From: Mesorhizobium_G sp049840935
GTDB taxonomy: Bacteria > Pseudomonadota > Alphaproteobacteria > Rhizobiales > Rhizobiaceae
Reading direction: 5' to 3'
Assembly: GCA_049840935.1 (NCBI GenBank)
Contig: JASGJA010000005.1
Span: forward strand, 62,001-126,000
DNA: 64,000 nucleotides
The translations under genes were made by a program, and so were the position numbers. The first letter of the stretch is position 1. Every line of letters begins with the position of its first letter. The notes beneath the pieces were generated by a model. That model was not told the DNA's origin and searched no databases. It saw only the letters and a program-made list of their open reading frames with translations. Positions 37,266 through 46,310 of the stretch are shown piece by piece.

Positions 37266-37658
37266 TCAGGCATTCGCCTGCGCAAACAGTATTGCTTCTG
37301 CCGTGGACCGGTTTTGCGCCAGCGGAATGTCGTAAAAAGTCGCAAGCCGGGTAAGTGCCTTAACATCCACGTCATGCGGCATGGGCGTGAGCGGATCAAC
37401 GAAGAAAATCAGCACATCGATCTCGCCTTCGGAGATCAGCGCGCCAATTTGCTGATCACCGCCGAGCGGGCCGCTTTTCATGCGCCGGACGCTGAGTTCG
37501 GGGCAAGCCTCGGCGATGCGCTGGCCGGTCGTGCCGGTGGCAACCAAAGCGCATTTTGACAGGAAATCCGAGTGCTCCCGCGCGAACGCGACCATGTCGT
37601 CTTTTTTCTGATCGTGCGCGACAAGGGCAATGCGAAGAGACAATGGGCCAACCTTCAT
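37266..37658 (-). CDS. mgsA: Methylglyoxal synthase
   Basis: 130 residues. Signature parts: ALVAHDQKKDDMVAF, ATGTTGQRI, MKSGPLGGDQQIGA with the phosphate-binding and catalytic Asp region, and DPLTPMPHDVDVKALTRLA. Converts dihydroxyacetone phosphate to methylglyoxal and phosphate, a bypass that relieves sugar-phosphate stress. Lies upstream of glk, probably one operon. Confidence 0.95.
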   Translation of the reverse strand: MKVGPLSLRIALVAHDQKKDDMVAFAREHSDFLSKCALVATGTTGQRIAEACPELSVRRMKSGPLGGDQQIGALISEGEIDVLIFFVDPLTPMPHDVDVKALTRLATFYDIPLAQNRSTAEAILFAQANA

Positions 37659-37713
37659 TCGATTGGCCGATTGTTAGCCAAAGTTTCGCGCAACCGGAAG
37701 AGCCACGCGTGCT

Positions 37714-38802
37714 CTATCGGTTCGATCCACCAACCTTCGCCTTAGGGCGAGGCACAGGAACGTCAGTCGTCGGCGTCGCGCTATAGGCATTTGCCGCCGC
37801 CGGAGGCTGAGAGGTATCAACCGCCGGCGCGTCCGCCGGGGCTGATGCAACGGAGGTTTGCGGCACGCCCTCGCCGCCAAGCGTTACGACCGCCTCGGAC
37901 GCTGGAGATGGCGCGTTGAGCACTGCGATGCACGCCTTTGGCAGCGCCGACAACTTCATCACATCGCGCGCCTTCGGAGCGTCCGGGTTCTTGTTGGGCC
38001 GCCACGGCTCCTCCGTGAACCACCACGCCAGCGATTTATCGCAACCATCACCTTCGGGCGGTGCAGATTGTTCCTTGCAGCCTACGGAGCCGGCCTGACA
38101 GCCGATGCGAACATGGAAGTGATAATCATGCCCCCAGAACGGGCGAACCTTGCGCAGCCATGAACGGTCGCCGGTGACGGTGTCGCACAGCTTCTTCTTG
38201 ATGCCGGGATGCACCAGAATGCGCTCGACCTCCGGGTAGCTGGCCGCGCGTTTGAGCAGGCGCATGCGCGAATCAGACCAGCGGCGGTCATCGACCGTCA
38301 GGCCACCCTTCTTTATCATGGAGACCGCGCTGACACTCTCGCGCTCTGCCGCTGACAGACGCTTATCGGGCATCGGCGTGAACCAGATATCAGCATCCAG
38401 CCCGATCTGGTGCGAGGCATGGCCTGAAAGCATGGGGCCGCCGCGTGGTTGAGAAATGTCGCCAATCAACAGCCCCGGCCAGCCATCCTGCACCGCATCG
38501 TGTGACAGCTTTTCGAGTAGACGAATCATGGTCGGGTGGCCCCAACGGCGATTTCGGGAAAGCCGCATCGCCTGCCATGTCGGACCATCGGCAGCGATTG
38601 CCATGCCGCCGGAAAAGCAGCCCTTGCTATAAAAGCCGTATGAGTGGGCCTCTGTTGCAGCAGGAAGTTTTTTTGCGCCGAATGCGTTTTTTGCCAGTTC
38701 ATCCGATTGTGCGGATGGTGCAAGCACGCCGAAGCCGACGGCGACTGCCAACAGCCATCCGGCCTTACCTTTCAGTCGGCCTTTTTGAGCAGGTTCGGGC
38801 AT
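37714..38802 (-). CDS. mepA: Penicillin-insensitive murein endopeptidase MepA
   Basis: 362 residues with an N-terminal signal peptide (WLLAVAVGFGVLAPSAQS). The LAS metallopeptidase fold is shown by GDISQPRGGPMLSGHASHQ, GLDADIWFTPM and WGHDYHFHVRIGC, which hold the zinc ligands His, Asp and His. Cleaves D-Ala-mDap cross-links in periplasmic peptidoglycan. The C-terminus after about residue 290 is a Pro/Ala-rich low-complexity tail (PSPASEAVV to the end). Confidence 0.93.
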   Translation of the reverse strand: MPEPAQKGRLKGKAGWLLAVAVGFGVLAPSAQSDELAKNAFGAKKLPAATEAHSYGFYSKGCFSGGMAIAADGPTWQAMRLSRNRRWGHPTMIRLLEKLSHDAVQDGWPGLLIGDISQPRGGPMLSGHASHQIGLDADIWFTPMPDKRLSAAERESVSAVSMIKKGGLTVDDRRWSDSRMRLLKRAASYPEVERILVHPGIKKKLCDTVTGDRSWLRKVRPFWGHDYHFHVRIGCQAGSVGCKEQSAPPEGDGCDKSLAWWFTEEPWRPNKNPDAPKARDVMKLSALPKACIAVLNAPSPASEAVVTLGGEGVPQTSVASAPADAPAVDTSQPPAAANAYSATPTTDVPVPRPKAKVGGSNR

Positions 38803-38874
38803 CTCTTCTTCCCTAGATTTTTCAACCAGCTTGGAACGGCATGGTTACGCATTCGTAAATTTTCGAGCGATGCA

Positions 38875-39777
38875 CTATGGTTTGATCGGGCTGCGCGCAT
38901 CGGTCTCGCCCGCGCCCTGCCAGTTTCCCTCTCGCCACATCGTTTCAAACGCGGCGCGATAGTTAGGGTAGCGGAACGCATAGCCGGTCGCCTTGAGCCT
39001 TGCGTTGGAAACGCGCTTGTTCTCGCCATAGAAAGAACGAGCCATTGGCGAAAGTTGGGCAGTCTCGAACGGAATTTCTGGAGGCGGGGTGACGCCCATC
39101 AGATTGGCAGCGAAGCTGACAACATCTTGCGGTGGTGCGGGTTCATTGTCAGTGACATTGAAAATGCCGCCAGCATTTTGCCCGATGAGATGCCACAAAG
39201 AAGCGCCAATGTCGTCCGCATGGATGCGGTTGAAAACCTGCCCCGGCTTGATGAGACGCTTGGCGGTTCCGTTTTGCAGGTTCACAAACGCGTTGCGGCC
39301 CGGTCCGTAGATGCCAGAAAGGCGCAGGATTGAAACGGGTGTGCCTTTTGTTTCGCCGAAACGCTGCCAAGCCTGTTCAGCCTCCAACCGCAGTCGCGAG
39401 CGACCGGATACGGGATTGCAGGCGCTGTCCTCATTCACCCAAGCGCCTTGGTAATCGCCATAAACGCCTACGGTGGAAAGATAGCCGACCCACTGAAGCT
39501 TCGGGAGTGCGATTGATTGAGCGCTCAGCGCGTCCAGTACCGGATCGCCGGATTCGTCTGGCGCAATGGACATGATGAGATGCGTGGTGTCGGTTAGTTC
39601 ACGCGCGAGGTTTTCGCCAATCGCTCGATTGTAGAATTGCAAGGGCTGGATGCCGGATGCTTGCAAGGCGGGAAATTTTGCGCGGCTGCGCGTCGTACCA
39701 AGAACGGGCGTGTTTTCGGGCCGCATTTCCGCAAAGCGCTTGCCCGAATAGCCTGCGCCAAAGATGAGAACCTTCAT
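38875..39777 (-). CDS. NAD-dependent epimerase-type SDR protein
   Basis: 300 residues, extended short-chain dehydrogenase fold. The nucleotide-binding loop is IFGAGYSGKRFAE, an atypical GxGxSGKR form; YLSTVGVYGDYQG and LRLSGIYGPGRNAF follow, and VFNRIHADDIG is a conserved substrate-side motif. Similar proteins (YeeZ-like) have unknown substrates. Its start lies directly against the stop of queG, suggesting one transcription unit with queG and the fzlA gene. Confidence 0.85.
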   Translation of the reverse strand: MKVLIFGAGYSGKRFAEMRPENTPVLGTTRSRAKFPALQASGIQPLQFYNRAIGENLARELTDTTHLIMSIAPDESGDPVLDALSAQSIALPKLQWVGYLSTVGVYGDYQGAWVNEDSACNPVSGRSRLRLEAEQAWQRFGETKGTPVSILRLSGIYGPGRNAFVNLQNGTAKRLIKPGQVFNRIHADDIGASLWHLIGQNAGGIFNVTDNEPAPPQDVVSFAANLMGVTPPPEIPFETAQLSPMARSFYGENKRVSNARLKATGYAFRYPNYRAAFETMWREGNWQGAGETDARSPIKP

Positions 39778-40929
39778 TCAGTGTGCATCCATTCTTCTGC
39801 CGCTTTCGGCAAGCGCCATGGTCCATTCAATCACAACGTCCGGATCCGAATCGTCGCACGCCAGCTTCTGAAGTTCCTCCTTTTCGAGAAGGCGCGACAA
39901 GGCCCATATGGCAGCACCGCGAACAAGCGGCGCTTCATCGCTGAGCAGGTGACGGCAGGCTTCGATTAATGTGGGGTCGTTTGAGTTACCCGCAGCGATC
40001 AGCGCATTGCGGATGAAGCGGTCGCGGCCAATGCGCTTGATGGGTGAGCCGGAAAATCGCGCGCGAAAGGCAGGGTCATCGAGTGTCAGGAGATCTGCGA
40101 GCGCGGGCATTCGCAGATCTTCGCGCGCAACGAGCTTCGCTTCGGATGCTTCGATAGCAAATTTATTCCACGGGCAAACGGCCAGGCAATCGTCGCAGCC
40201 ATAGATTCTATTGCCGATCGCGGCGCGGAACTCGCGCGGGATGGGGCCTTTGTTTTCGATGGTGAGATAGGAAATGCAGCGGCGCGCATCGAGACGGTAA
40301 GGCGCGGGAAAGGCGTTTGTCGGGCAAATGTCCAGACACGAGCGGCAAGAGCCGCAATGATCGATTTCTGGCTCGTCTGGTGCAAGTTCCGCCGTGGTGA
40401 ATATCGACCCAAGGAAAAGCCAGGAACCAAATTCACGGCTGACGAGATTTGTGTGCTTGCCTTGCCAGCCAATTCCAGCCGACTGCGCAAGCGGCTTTTC
40501 CATGACTGGTGCGGTATCGACGAACACTTTCACGTCTGCCCCGCTTTGAGCAGCGAATTTGCTCGCCAGTTCCTTGAGGCGACCTTTGATTATGTCGTGG
40601 TAATCGCGATTGCGGGCGTAAACGGAGATGGCAGCGCGGTCACGATGTTTCAGATCATCGAGCGGATTGCTGTCCGGTCCGTAGTTCATCGCCAGCATGA
40701 TGATGGACCGCACCTCGGGCCAAAGCGTTCGCGGATGACCGCGGCGGGCCAGCGTTTCCTCCATCCATGCCATGGAACCGTGGAAGCCATCGGTGACGAA
40801 CTGCGCCAGACGTCCTGCCGCCAAAGGGGTGGCATCCGGCGCAGTAATGGCTACCGCATCAAAGCCCAGCGCGCGGGCTTCCCGTTCGATAAGCGCGCGT
40901 AGCTTGGAGCTAGAAATCGAGGTCCGCAT
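39778..40929 (-). CDS. queG: Epoxyqueuosine reductase
   Basis: 383 residues from MRTSISSSKLRAL. An N-terminal cobalamin-binding half is followed by two [4Fe-4S] clusters: CGSCRSCLDICP and CDDCLAVCPWNKF. A C-terminal HEAT-like stretch binds tRNA. QueG uses cobalamin to reduce epoxyqueuosine to queuosine at the wobble position of tRNAs. The start overlaps the end of the fzlA gene by 20 bases. The B12 dependence fits the presence of a B12 uptake operon in the same window. Confidence 0.95.
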   Translation of the reverse strand: MRTSISSSKLRALIEREARALGFDAVAITAPDATPLAAGRLAQFVTDGFHGSMAWMEETLARRGHPRTLWPEVRSIIMLAMNYGPDSNPLDDLKHRDRAAISVYARNRDYHDIIKGRLKELASKFAAQSGADVKVFVDTAPVMEKPLAQSAGIGWQGKHTNLVSREFGSWLFLGSIFTTAELAPDEPEIDHCGSCRSCLDICPTNAFPAPYRLDARRCISYLTIENKGPIPREFRAAIGNRIYGCDDCLAVCPWNKFAIEASEAKLVAREDLRMPALADLLTLDDPAFRARFSGSPIKRIGRDRFIRNALIAAGNSNDPTLIEACRHLLSDEAPLVRGAAIWALSRLLEKEELQKLACDDSDPDVVIEWTMALAESGRRMDAH

Positions 40930-41602
40930 AGTGCGTTGCCGGAGAAATGCCGCGCACGCGATCATTCAGCAGTGAGCGGAAGGAGGGCCGCGACTTTACC
41001 CGCGCATACCAATCACGCGCGGCGTTGTTCTCGCGCCAATCGACCTCGCCGAGATAATCCAGCACGGAGAGCGAGGCGGCGGCGGCGAGATCGGCATAGG
41101 TGAGGCGCGGACCTGCCAGCCAGTTGCGCGAACCGGCAAGCCAGTTCGTGTATTTCATATGCTGCTTGATGTTGGCGCGCGCCGTGCGGATAGCCGTCGA
41201 ATCAGGCGAACCACCACCCAATTCCGGCGGCATCATGGGCTTGAACACGCGCTCGCGCACCAGATGGCGCGTAACCTCGCTGTCCAGCTTGACAAGATAC
41301 CAGTCGACCAGACGACGAATTTCGGCGCGGTCCATAGGGTTTTCCGCCAGCAAGCGGCGATCACGCTTCAAAATACCGCGCGTTTCGTCAAGATATTCCG
41401 CGATGACGGTGGCTCCCACAATCGAGACGTCACCTTCCGCCAGCAAAACCGGCAGCGAGCCAGCCGGGTTAAGCGCCAGAAACTCCTTGCGGCGGCTCCA
41501 CGGCGTTTCCTCGATCAATTCCAGTTCCTCCCCGTTCTCGCCGAAAGCGAGACGGATAAACCGGCATGACGGAAGCATAGGGTGTTGGAACAGGGTGAGC
41601 AT
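40910..41602 (-). CDS. fzlA: FzlA-like FtsZ-binding GST-family protein
   Basis: 230 residues from MLTLFQHPMLPSCRFIRLAF. The GST fold is clear (ALNPAGSLPVLLAEGDVSIVGATVIAEYLDE), and the C-terminal tail VRGISPATHYADLDF with the terminal DLDF is the hallmark of FzlA, the alphaproteobacterial protein that binds FtsZ filaments and couples division to cell-wall synthesis. It does not need glutathione catalysis. The upstream in-frame extension to 41710 has no support. Confidence 0.8.
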   Translation of the reverse strand: MLTLFQHPMLPSCRFIRLAFGENGEELELIEETPWSRRKEFLALNPAGSLPVLLAEGDVSIVGATVIAEYLDETRGILKRDRRLLAENPMDRAEIRRLVDWYLVKLDSEVTRHLVRERVFKPMMPPELGGGSPDSTAIRTARANIKQHMKYTNWLAGSRNWLAGPRLTYADLAAAASLSVLDYLGEVDWRENNAARDWYARVKSRPSFRSLLNDRVRGISPATHYADLDF

Positions 41603-41737
41603 GAAATCGCAACGAATGATCTGGTAAAGTTCGTGCCGGACCGATAAGTCGGTTTCCGTCGGGCAGAATCGCACAAACCTATAGGGTCTGTTCCGAACGA
41701 ACACAAGCAATCGCCGGGATACCCATCCGAGAGCATC

Positions 41738-42544
41738 ATGGAAAATCAGACAATCGTCGAAGCACTGTTGCTCGGCCTGCTGGAAGGCTTGACCGAGTTT
41801 TTGCCGGTCTCATCGACCGGGCACATATTGCTCGCCGGGCATTTTCTGGGATTTCAGTCCACCGGCAAGGCATTTGAGGTGCTTATCCAGCTCGGCGCGA
41901 TCCTGGCGATCCTTTCCGTATATGCGGGCAAGCTTCTCCAACTCGTGCGCAACCTGCCATCCGACCCAAAAACGCAGCGCTTTGTCGCAGGCATTTTGCT
42001 GGCCTTCCTGCCCGCGGCGGTAATCGGCGCGCTGGCGCATGATTTTATCAAAACCGTGCTGTTCGAGAGCCCGATGCTGATTTGCATCATGCTGATTATC
42101 GGCGGCGTCATCCTACTGGCCATCGACCGCGCGCCACTAAAGCCGCGCTATTTCGACGTGATGGATTTCCCGCTGTCACTCTGCTTCAAGATCGGTCTCG
42201 TGCAATGTCTCGCGATGATTCCGGGTACTTCCCGCTCCGGCGCGACGATTGTGGGTTCGCTGCTGATGGGGGCTGACAAGCGTTCGGCGGCGGAATTCTC
42301 CTTCTTTCTAGCTATGCCAACAATGGCGGGCGCTTTTGCCTACGACCTCTACAAGAACCGCGACGTGCTCTCCGCCGCAGACCTGCCCATTATCGCGACC
42401 GGCTTTATCGCTGCGTTTATTATGGCCGTTATAGTAGTGCGCTCGCTGCTCGGATATGTTTCCAAGCACGGCTATTCGGTGTTTGGCTGGTGGCGTCTGA
42501 TCGTTGGCGGCGTCGGGCTCATCGCCCTGCTGATTTTCGGCTAA
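41738..42544 (+). CDS. uppP: Undecaprenyl-diphosphatase
   Basis: 268 residues, about eight membrane helices of the BacA/UppP family. Catalytic motifs LLEGLTEFLPVSSTGH near residue 12-27 and MIPGTSRSGATIVGSLL near residue 165-180 are intact. Dephosphorylates undecaprenyl pyrophosphate to recycle the lipid carrier of peptidoglycan synthesis; gives bacitracin resistance when abundant. Divergent from fzlA. Confidence 0.96.
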   Translation: MENQTIVEALLLGLLEGLTEFLPVSSTGHILLAGHFLGFQSTGKAFEVLIQLGAILAILSVYAGKLLQLVRNLPSDPKTQRFVAGILLAFLPAAVIGALAHDFIKTVLFESPMLICIMLIIGGVILLAIDRAPLKPRYFDVMDFPLSLCFKIGLVQCLAMIPGTSRSGATIVGSLLMGADKRSAAEFSFFLAMPTMAGAFAYDLYKNRDVLSAADLPIIATGFIAAFIMAVIVVRSLLGYVSKHGYSVFGWWRLIVGGVGLIALLIFG

Positions 42545-42547
42545 GGC

Positions 42548-43360
42548 TCAAAAGAAGCCGCTCAGCCCCCGGCGCAGGATGTCGAGGGCAAGTATGGTCA
42601 AACCTATTTTGAACCATTTGCGGAACGACTCTTCCGGCAATTTGTCCAGAAGCAAGCTGCCGTAAGTGGTGCCAAGATAACCAGTGAAAATCATTGCCGC
42701 GACCATCGGCAACCAGCTTCCGAAGGCAAAACCGGCAAGGCCAAACACCAGAATTTTCAGCGCATGTTGCACGACCATGCTGGCCGCGTGGGTGGCCACC
42801 AGCGCCTTGCGGTCATCCGGAATGAATTGCGCGAGAATCGGAGAAACGAGCGGTCCGGTCGCGCCTACCATCATCGAAATCAGGGCTAGGGCGGAACTGG
42901 CAATTGCTAACCCTGCCTTACCCAAGCGATTGATGCCCGGAATTTTCGTCCATGTGACGAGAATGATGAAAGCGCCAAGCACGATTTTCATCAGCGCATC
43001 CGGCAATTGCACAACGAGAAACACGCCCGCGATTCCGCCTACAACGCTTCCAGCCATGAAAGGCGCAGCGACATCCATGCGGATGAAGCGTCGCTGAATC
43101 CATGCGCGGCCAGTGTTGGAGCCGAGTTGCACTGCGCCGTGTACCGGAATGAGCACCGCAACCGGCACGAAAATGCCAAGCAGAGCGAGCATCGCAACGC
43201 CGCCACCCACGCCAAAAGAAGCCGTGAGCGCGGAAGTGAAAAAGCTGGCGACCACAAGCAGCAAGGCTGCCGCTGCGCTTACCCCATCAGGAAGAAAGGA
43301 ATCCAGCGGGCCTATGCTTCGTTCTTTCGTGTGAACTGACCGGCGGGGCGATACCGCCAC
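42548..43360 (-). CDS. TauE/SafE-type membrane permease
   Basis: 270 residues, about eight membrane helices. The start helix SAAAALLLVVASFFTSALTASFGVGGG and the glycine-rich GATGPLVSPILAQF are typical of the TauE/SafE (DUF81) family, which exports sulfonates or sulfur compounds. The substrate is not known. The ATG at 43360 overlaps the end of the upstream SDR gene by about 49 bases; no other ATG is available, so the exact start is uncertain. Confidence 0.8.
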   Translation of the reverse strand: MAVSPRRSVHTKERSIGPLDSFLPDGVSAAAALLLVVASFFTSALTASFGVGGGVAMLALLGIFVPVAVLIPVHGAVQLGSNTGRAWIQRRFIRMDVAAPFMAGSVVGGIAGVFLVVQLPDALMKIVLGAFIILVTWTKIPGINRLGKAGLAIASSALALISMMVGATGPLVSPILAQFIPDDRKALVATHAASMVVQHALKILVFGLAGFAFGSWLPMVAAMIFTGYLGTTYGSLLLDKLPEESFRKWFKIGLTILALDILRRGLSGFF

Positions 43361-44286
43361 AGATAGCTTGGCAGGATAGCGCCGACTGCGGTTGGCGTGA
43401 TGCCCAGACCGCTGAAGGTGCGGCCTTCTTTTTCAGCTTTCGGTGAAACGACATTATGCGAACGCAGCAGAATGACCTGATCCTTGGTGAGAAGCGGATT
43501 TGGCAAAAGACCAAGAACGCTGCCCTGGATCTCAGCGAGCCACCACGGCACCGGCACAAGCAAGCGCTTGCGGTCGATGGTTTCGAGTATAGTTTCCATG
43601 CATTCCCGGAAGGTGAGATGCTGAGGCCCACCAAGCTCATAGATCTTGCCGCCCGCAACCTTGCCATCGACAGAGCGCGCAATGGCCTCGGCAACGTCAC
43701 CGACAAACACCGGCTGGAACTTCGTCTGGCCGCCACCAATCAACGGCAGTGCAGGAGAATAGCGAGCCATATTGGCAAAACGGTTGAAGAACGCGTCTTC
43801 GGGTCCAAAAATGATCGAAGGCCGCAGGATGACCGCATCCTTGATCGTCTCCTTTACCGCCGCTTCTCCGAGCGCTTTGGTGCGTGCATATGCGGATGCC
43901 GAATCCTTGTCCGCGCCAATTGCCGAAACATGGGTGAGCCCCGCGCCAACCGAGCGCGCAGCTTCTGCAACCGCGCGAGCGCCGAAGTCCTGCACGGCAT
44001 TGAAGGTTTGGCGACCACTTTCATGCATGATGGCAACGAGATTGACCACATGCGCCGCGCCCTGCACCGCGCGATCTACCGACCAGCGCACGCGCAGATT
44101 TGCCTGAACCGCCTGTATCTGGCCGACATTGCCAAGCGGCTGCAAATGGCCGGCAAGATCGGGACGGCGGCACGCTACACGCACCAGATAGCCGCGCCGC
44201 GCGAGAGCACGCACGACGTGGCGACCGAGAAAGCCGGAGCCCCCGAAAACCGTGATAAGTTTTGGGGTTTGCAGGATTTCAGTCAT
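43312..44286 (-). CDS. Complex I 39-kDa-subunit-like SDR protein
   Basis: 324 residues from MTEILQTPKLITVFGGSGFLG. The start ITVFGGSGFLGRHVVRALARRGY is the NAD(P)-binding loop; THVSAIGADKDSASAYARTKALGE carries the Ser and YxxxK-like site, and LRPSIIFGPEDAFFNRFANMA is diagnostic for the NDUFA9/complex I 39-kDa family. In alphaproteobacteria these proteins are annotated as NADH-ubiquinone oxidoreductase-associated, though whether they bind complex I here is inference. Sugar-epimerase activity is the alternative. Confidence 0.88.
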   Translation of the reverse strand: MTEILQTPKLITVFGGSGFLGRHVVRALARRGYLVRVACRRPDLAGHLQPLGNVGQIQAVQANLRVRWSVDRAVQGAAHVVNLVAIMHESGRQTFNAVQDFGARAVAEAARSVGAGLTHVSAIGADKDSASAYARTKALGEAAVKETIKDAVILRPSIIFGPEDAFFNRFANMARYSPALPLIGGGQTKFQPVFVGDVAEAIARSVDGKVAGGKIYELGGPQHLTFRECMETILETIDRKRLLVPVPWWLAEIQGSVLGLLPNPLLTKDQVILLRSHNVVSPKAEKEGRTFSGLGITPTAVGAILPSYLWRYRPAGQFTRKNEA

Positions 44287-44473
44287 TCCATAGCTCCGTA
44301 GGCCCTTGGCGTGCGTTGAACCGTTCTTAATCGCTTTCGCGCGCCGCGCAAAGTGGCTTTGGCGCGCCTCCACGCCGCAGGCAAGACGCAAAATGAAGGA
44401 ACATATCTGGAGATATCGCGTTTTTCCTTCGAGGCAATTAAAGGCCCGCAATTTTCAGAAGAGGAGACACCAA

Positions 44474-44672
44474 ATGAATTGGGATCGTATCGAAGGAAAT
44501 TGGGAACAGTTCAAGGGCAAGGTTCAGCAGCAGTGGGGCAAACTCACTGACGACGACCTTGACGTAATCAAAGGAAAACGCCGCGAATTGGCTGGCCGGA
44601 TTTCAGGAGCGCTACGGCAAGGCCCAGGACGAGGTTGAGACTGAAATCGACGGCTGGCTTTCCCGCCATTGA
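44474..44672 (+). CDS. CsbD-family stress protein, frameshifted
   Basis: The start MNWDRIEGNWEQFKGKVQQQ and the following WGKLTDDDLDVIKGKRRELAGRI are classic CsbD. One extra T in the TTT at 44603-44605 turns the rest (QERYGKAQDEVETEIDGWLS) into a short wrong tail. Without it the protein has 65 residues, the normal length. CsbD-like proteins are small, abundant stress proteins; their molecular role is not known. A strong terminator follows at 44699-44722. Confidence 0.9.
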
Positions 44673-44698
44673 TTATGACCGTCTCAGGCCGGCGGTCG

Positions 44699-44722
44699 AA
44701 GGCCCCGCATTTGCGGGGCCTT
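44699..44722 (+). terminator. Rho-independent terminator after csbD
   Basis: Perfect 10-bp stem AAGGCCCCGC/GCGGGGCCTT with an ATTT loop, then TTCTTCATT on the plus strand. It lies 27 bases after the corrected csbD stop. Confidence 0.85.
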
Positions 44723-44737
44723 TCTTCATTCTGCTTG

Positions 44738-44766
44738 TTGCGCCACATCAATGTGATTTCTATACA
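44738..44766 (+). promoter_or_regulatory. Possible promoter with overlapping palindrome before the ACP gene
   Basis: TTGCGC (44738-44743), 17 bases, TATACA (44761-44766). The spacer contains CACAT-CA-ATGTG (44744-44755), a perfect-arm palindrome that may be an operator. It would drive the ACP/KAS pair 50 bases downstream. Confidence 0.4.
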
Positions 44767-44816
44767 GAGTTTCACAATAGGCATTGAATCGATAGCATAG
44801 CGGGGGAAGATCGCGC

Positions 44817-45074
44817 ATGACAGATGAACTTACGCGAGACATCATTGCGAAGATTCAGGCGCATGCAGACCCTGACATCGGAGAAATAACTCCTGAAACC
44901 GAACTGACTGCGCTTGGCATTCACTCGCTGGAACTCACGGAGATCATCTTCGATGTCGAAGAGGCCTATGGCATCGAGATTGAGATGAACACCGTGGACG
45001 CCTGGAACAAGCTCAAGAATGTGGGTGACATGGTGACCGCGGTGCGCACGCTTATCGACAAGAAGAACGCCTGA
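44817..45074 (+). CDS. Acyl carrier protein, NodF-like
   Basis: 85 residues, four-helix acyl carrier fold. The phosphopantetheine serine lies in LTALGIHSLELTEIIFDVEE; the usual DSL is HSL here, an unusual residue before the serine. It ends in an acidic/Lys tail. A GGGGGAAG ribosome site precedes it. It is followed one base after its stop by a ketosynthase gene. The pair resembles the NodF/NodE arrangement that makes a special acyl chain, or a lipid-A-type acyl chain. The product cannot be told from this window. Confidence 0.9.
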   Translation: MTDELTRDIIAKIQAHADPDIGEITPETELTALGIHSLELTEIIFDVEEAYGIEIEMNTVDAWNKLKNVGDMVTAVRTLIDKKNA

Positions 45075-45075
45075 C

Positions 45076-46287
45076 GTGTCGCGGCAGCGAATCGTTATCA
45101 CAGGTCTGGGCGGCCTGTGCGCGCTCGGCACGAATGTCGCCGATATTTGGGATGCAATGCGCTCAGGCCGCTCTGCCATCGGCACACTTTCCACGCCACT
45201 CTTGCGCGACGCCAAGACGAATATAGGCGCGGAAATAAAGCAATTGCCTGATTGGAGTGTGGATAGGCGCAAGCTCGTGGCTATCGACCGTTTCGCACTG
45301 CTGGCCGCAATGGCGGCGGACGAGGCAATTCGTAATGCCGCGATTGATGTTCAGGCAATGGATAGCGGCCGGATCGGCGCGGTCGTCGGGACAGGTATTT
45401 TCGGTGCAGAAGCCGCGGACGAAAACTATTTCGGCCTGCTGAAAGAAGGTAAATCGCGAGCGAACGTTTTCACCGTGCCGCGCATCATGCCGAGTGCGCC
45501 TGCCGGCCAGGTGAGCATGATCCATGGGCTGCGTGGCCCTGTGTTTGGCGTGACCTCCGCCTGCGCTTCATCGAATCATGCATTCGCGGCAGCCGCCGAC
45601 CAGATACGGCTTGGACGCGCGGACGTAATGCTAGCGGGCGGTACCGACGCGCCACTCGTGTTTGGTGTCGTGAAAGGCTGGGAAGCGCTGCGCGCACTGG
45701 CCCGTGAGACTTGTCGACCATTCTCCAATGATCGCGACGGGCTGGTGCTCGGTGAAGGCTCGGCAATTGCCGTGATGGAAAGCTACGAACACGCCAAGGC
45801 GCGCGGCGCAACGATATTGGCTGAGTTTGCCGGAGCGGGCATGTCTGCCGATGCGTCTGATATCGTTTCGCCTACAGTCGAAGGGCCGGCTGCCGCGATG
45901 CGCGCGTGCCTGGCGGATGCGGACTTGGACACGGGCGATGTAAATTACATTAACGCACACGGCACAGGAACCAAGGCCAACGACCAGATCGAAACCGCTG
46001 CGATACGCGCGGTGTTCGGCCCTGATGGGGACAAGGTTTCAGTCTCCTCGACCAAATCCATGCACGCGCACTGCATGGGAGCCTCCGGCGCACTGGAGGT
46101 GATTGCCTGTGTTATGGCAATTCGCGAAGGCATCGTGCCGCCGACCGCAAATTATCGCGAGAAGGACCCCGACTGCGATCTGGACGTTACGCCCAACGTG
46201 GCGAAGCAGCGTCCGGTTAGAGCAGCGATTAGCAATGCATTTGCGTTTGGCGGAACGAATGCGGTGGTGGCATTCAAGTCTGCCTGA
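45076..46287 (+). CDS. Beta-ketoacyl-ACP synthase, NodE/FabF-like
   Basis: 403 residues from a GTG start one base after the ACP stop. Thiolase fold with catalytic Cys in VFGVTSACASSNHAFA, His in INAHGTGTKANDQIE, and KSMHAHCMGASGALE with the second His; C-terminal AFGGTNAVV. It performs decarboxylative condensation of acyl-ACP with malonyl-ACP. Tight coupling to the preceding ACP shows they work together on a dedicated acyl chain, separate from the main fatty-acid synthase. NodE is the closest analogy. Confidence 0.9.
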   Translation: MSRQRIVITGLGGLCALGTNVADIWDAMRSGRSAIGTLSTPLLRDAKTNIGAEIKQLPDWSVDRRKLVAIDRFALLAAMAADEAIRNAAIDVQAMDSGRIGAVVGTGIFGAEAADENYFGLLKEGKSRANVFTVPRIMPSAPAGQVSMIHGLRGPVFGVTSACASSNHAFAAAADQIRLGRADVMLAGGTDAPLVFGVVKGWEALRALARETCRPFSNDRDGLVLGEGSAIAVMESYEHAKARGATILAEFAGAGMSADASDIVSPTVEGPAAAMRACLADADLDTGDVNYINAHGTGTKANDQIETAAIRAVFGPDGDKVSVSSTKSMHAHCMGASGALEVIACVMAIREGIVPPTANYREKDPDCDLDVTPNVAKQRPVRAAISNAFAFGGTNAVVAFKSA

Positions 46288-46310
46288 TCCTTTTGAAAAG
46301 TGAGCTGACC

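Noticed and set aside
43360..44740. Complex I operon membership of the 39-kDa-like SDR protein
   Set aside because: No nuo gene is adjacent, so only family similarity is claimed.
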